64,000 bases of DNA from UBA2357 sp002344625 (GTDB taxonomy: Bacteria; Pseudomonadota; Gammaproteobacteria; Burkholderiales; Rhodocyclaceae): positions 124,001 to 188,000 of the forward strand of contig CALKIH010000053.1 of the NCBI GenBank assembly GCA_937995335.1. The letters run 5' to 3'. A model generated the notes under the pieces. It made no database searches and was not told the DNA's origin. It saw only the letters and a list, made by a program, of their open reading frames with translations. Below are positions 61,862 through 64,000 of the stretch, in pieces; positions within the stretch are counted from its first letter, which is position 1; each line of letters opens with the position of its first letter. The position numbers were made by a program, and so were the translations under genes.

Positions 61862-63310
61862 CTAGAACGAACCGAAGGCGCCGCCCAGCACGATGACGCC
61901 GATCAGGGCCAGGATGGCACCCACGATCGCGACCATCACAATGTCGAAATAGCTCTTGCTGTGGGTCGCGCCGCAGACCGCGAGCAGCGTCACCACCGCG
62001 CCGTTGTGCGGCAGGCTGTCGAGCGTACCCGCACCGATCACCGCGACACGATGCAGCAGATCCGGATTCATGCCGACTTCGGCGGCGAGCTGCATGTAGG
62101 TCGGACCCAGCGCCTCGAGCGCGATCGTCATCCCGCCCGAAGCGGAGCCGGTCAGCGCCGACAGCAGGTTGGTTGCGACCGCGAGCGACACCAGCGGACC
62201 GCCCTCGATCGACACCACCCACTCGCGCACCGCCTCGAACGCCGGCATCGCGGCAACCACAGCGCCGAAACCGACCAGGCTCGCGACGCTCAGGACCGGC
62301 AACACCGAAGCATTCGCACCGGCGTCGACGGTCGCCTTGAGCGCCGGCAGGCGGTCGCGGTTGAGCGCGATCATGACGAAGATCGCCGCGGTGAGCGCGA
62401 CCAGCACCGACCACACCCCGCCGACCGACGCGATCGTGATGCCGCCCCACTGGTATTCCTCGAGGAAGCTCGTATCCATGCGCGGCAACACCAGCATCGA
62501 CATGATCAGGTTGACCCCGACCACCACCACCAGCGGCGCCATCGCCACCGTGATGCTCGGACCGGCCGACTCCGCCTGGGCCTTGACCTCGCGCGGATCG
62601 AACGTACTCGCGGTGGTCGCGCGCTCACGCACGAGCGGGTCGGCAGCGGCCTCTTCAGCCGAGCCGATCGGCACGCCGAAACCCTCGCCGGCACGCCGCG
62701 CCGCCGCTTCGCGCCGATTGAGCCACCACAAGCCGAAGGACAGCATGATCGCCGCGGCGATGATGCCCAGACCCGGCGCCGCGAACGGCGTGGTGCCGAA
62801 GAACGGCATCGGGATCGCGTTCTGGATCGCGGGCGTACCCGGCAACGCCGACATCGTGAAAGTCGCGGTACCCAGCATGATCGCGGCCGGCAGCAGGCGG
62901 TTGGGCACGTTGGCGGCGCGGAACATCGCCTGTCCCATCGGCCCGATCACGAAGAACGCGACGAACAGGCTCACGCCACCATAGGTGACCATCGCCCCCG
63001 CCAGCACGACCGACAGCACCGCCCGCGTCGGGCCGAGCTTCTCGGTCATGAAGCGCGCGATCGCGGCGACCGAACCGCTGTCTTCCATCAGCTTGCCGAA
63101 CACCGCGCCGAGCAGGAACAGCGGAAAGAACTGCGCCAGAAAACCCGCGGCCGAGCCCATGAAGGTCTGGGTCCAATGCGCCAGCAACGGTTCGCTCGCG
63201 GCCAGCGCCGCGATCAATGCCCCCGCAGGCGCGAGGATGAGCACGCTCCATCCACGAAACGAAAACCACATGATCAGCCCCAGGCCGATCAAGATGCCGA
63301 GCAAGCCCAT
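61862..63310 (-). CDS. GntP-family permease
   Basis: A 482-residue inner-membrane permease with about 12-14 helices. GntP-family landmarks include VTYGGVSLFVAFFVIGPMGQAMFRAANVP, TATFTMSALPGTPAIQN, SASGGMTIALEALG and GTLDSLPHNGAV. The family imports gluconate, other sugar acids, or D-3-hydroxybutyrate in symport with protons. It begins three bases after the patatin stop, so the two share a transcript. A hydroxybutyrate substrate would suit an organism with phasins, but this is only a guess. Confidence 0.87.
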   Translation of the reverse strand: MGLLGILIGLGLIMWFSFRGWSVLILAPAGALIAALAASEPLLAHWTQTFMGSAAGFLAQFFPLFLLGAVFGKLMEDSGSVAAIARFMTEKLGPTRAVLSVVLAGAMVTYGGVSLFVAFFVIGPMGQAMFRAANVPNRLLPAAIMLGTATFTMSALPGTPAIQNAIPMPFFGTTPFAAPGLGIIAAAIMLSFGLWWLNRREAAARRAGEGFGVPIGSAEEAAADPLVRERATTASTFDPREVKAQAESAGPSITVAMAPLVVVVGVNLIMSMLVLPRMDTSFLEEYQWGGITIASVGGVWSVLVALTAAIFVMIALNRDRLPALKATVDAGANASVLPVLSVASLVGFGAVVAAMPAFEAVREWVVSIEGGPLVSLAVATNLLSALTGSASGGMTIALEALGPTYMQLAAEVGMNPDLLHRVAVIGAGTLDSLPHNGAVVTLLAVCGATHSKSYFDIVMVAIVGAILALIGVIVLGGAFGSF

Positions 63311-63313
63311 GCC

Positions 63314-64000
63314 TTAACCCTCCAGCAGTGAATCGAGATCGAGTGTGCCGCGCACGCCGATATCGTCCCCATGTTCGGCGAGGAAGGTCTCGGCCGCACG
63401 CCGGCCCTCGTCGCGCAACATGCACAGGAACGACCATTCGGCGAGCATTTTCGACGACATGCTCAACTCGGTCATCATCGCGCTGGAAATACGGTGGATA
63501 CGCAGCCTGGCCCAGGTCGCGCCCTCACCCGAACTGGCGGGATCGGCGCAGCGGCGCAGCAGCGCGGCCATGCGCAGTTCTTTCATCAGCGGCGCATTGA
63601 ACGAAACCTCGTTGAGGCGGTTCTGGATCTCCGCCGCAGTGCGCGGCACGCCGGCGCGCTCGATCGGGTTGATCTGCACCAGGATCGTGTCGGTCGAATC
63701 GCACTCGCGCACCAGCGGAGTGAGGGTCGGGTTGCCGGCATAACCACCATCCCAGTATGGATCACCGTCGATCTCGACCGCCTGGAAGAGCGTCGGCAGG
63801 CAGGCCGAGGCGAGCACCGCGTCGACCGAGAGATCGTTGTTGCGAAACACCCGGCCCCGGCCGGTGCGCACGTTGGTTGCCGTCACGAACAGCTTGATCG
63901 GCGATTCGGACAAGTGTTTGAAGTCGACGCAGTCTTCGAGTACGGCACGCAGCGGATTGGTGCCTTGCAGCGCGAAATCGTAAGGCGAGAATAGCCGCGA
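63314..64000 (-). CDS. Patatin-like phospholipase, 5' part outside the window
   Basis: The reading frame is open to the last base, so the N-terminal part, including the GxSxG nucleophile, lies outside. The visible 228 residues include the second catalytic motif DGGYAGNP and the conserved ASACLPTLFQAVEIDG ahead of it, typical of bacterial patatins acting on acyl lipids or stored acyl esters. The C-terminal ~130 residues are helical (ELSMSSKMLAEWSFLCMLRDEGR). It is the upstream gene of the GntP permease operon. Confidence 0.85.
   Translation of the reverse strand, partial: SRLFSPYDFALQGTNPLRAVLEDCVDFKHLSESPIKLFVTATNVRTGRGRVFRNNDLSVDAVLASACLPTLFQAVEIDGDPYWDGGYAGNPTLTPLVRECDSTDTILVQINPIERAGVPRTAAEIQNRLNEVSFNAPLMKELRMAALLRRCADPASSGEGATWARLRIHRISSAMMTELSMSSKMLAEWSFLCMLRDEGRRAAETFLAEHGDDIGVRGTLDLDSLLEG

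Noticed and set aside
61646..62450. An extra ~270-residue N-terminus on the MlaE permease
   Set aside because: It overlaps the GntP permease gene antiparallel in another frame and is Gly/Arg-rich shadow sequence; the STAS domain starts right after the ATG at 61646.

Overview
The window is high-GC, densely coded chromosomal DNA with short gaps, many 4-nt start/stop overlaps and no rRNA, tRNA, IS element or CRISPR array that I can see. Gene content (phasin with polyhydroxyalkanoate-type operators, FdnGHI-type formate dehydrogenase with FdhD/FdhE, SoxAX, DUF3348/DUF802/DUF2894, DUF3079, STAS-MlaE, yfhM-pbpC) points to a respiratory betaproteobacterium, most likely Rhodocyclales (Azoarcus/Thauera/Denitromonas-like). 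The genus is a guess.

Layout. 1-8.4 kb: 3' end of a membrane PAS-PAS-GGDEF cyclase, an FAD oxidoreductase, a UshA-like lipoprotein, a CYTH protein, alanine racemase, thiol peroxidase and an Asp/Glu racemase homologue. 8.55-12.55 kb: a tight four-gene operon, DUF3348 / MotA-like protein with a very long helical tail / OmpA-domain protein with one membrane segment / DUF2894. Its core has the architecture of the Zorya motor ZorAB but none of the known Zorya effectors; it is the most interesting system here. 12.6-22.9 kb: DUF808, pbpC, yfhM (thioester alpha-2-macroglobulin) and an SLC13/RCK transporter. 23.1-28.5 kb: an alpha/beta hydrolase, a lipoprotein with two sulfite-oxidase-fold-like repeats, a ModE-type DNA-binding protein and a soxA-soxX-metallo-beta-lactamase operon. 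Two 24-bp ModE-box-like palindromes link these units.

28.6-37.7 kb: ferredoxin-NADP reductase, then a formate dehydrogenase operon (catalytic Cys at the usual Sec position, Fe-S subunit, cytochrome b, FdhD), divergent fdhE and a sigma-54 response regulator. A near-perfect -24/-12 promoter and an upstream palindrome precede the dehydrogenase genes. 38-43.3 kb: a GNAT protein, a hexad-repeat beta-helix protein, small zinc/Cys proteins, a YghU-type GST and a qorB/HxlR divergent pair. 43.3-49.8 kb: a phasin with promoter and two PhaR-like operators, two exported MetX-like hydrolases (one fused to a second hydrolase domain), and an alpha/beta hydrolase translationally coupled to an unknown gene.

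49.8-55.7 kb: a TolC-family protein divergent from an RND adaptor/pump operon. 55.9-61.6 kb: an Mla-like operon (STAS-MlaE, MlaF, MlaD, PqiC-like lipoprotein) running into outer-membrane phospholipase A and an NlpE-META protein, apparently an envelope-lipid maintenance unit. 61.9-64 kb: a GntP permease and the 3' part of a patatin phospholipase, cut by the window end.
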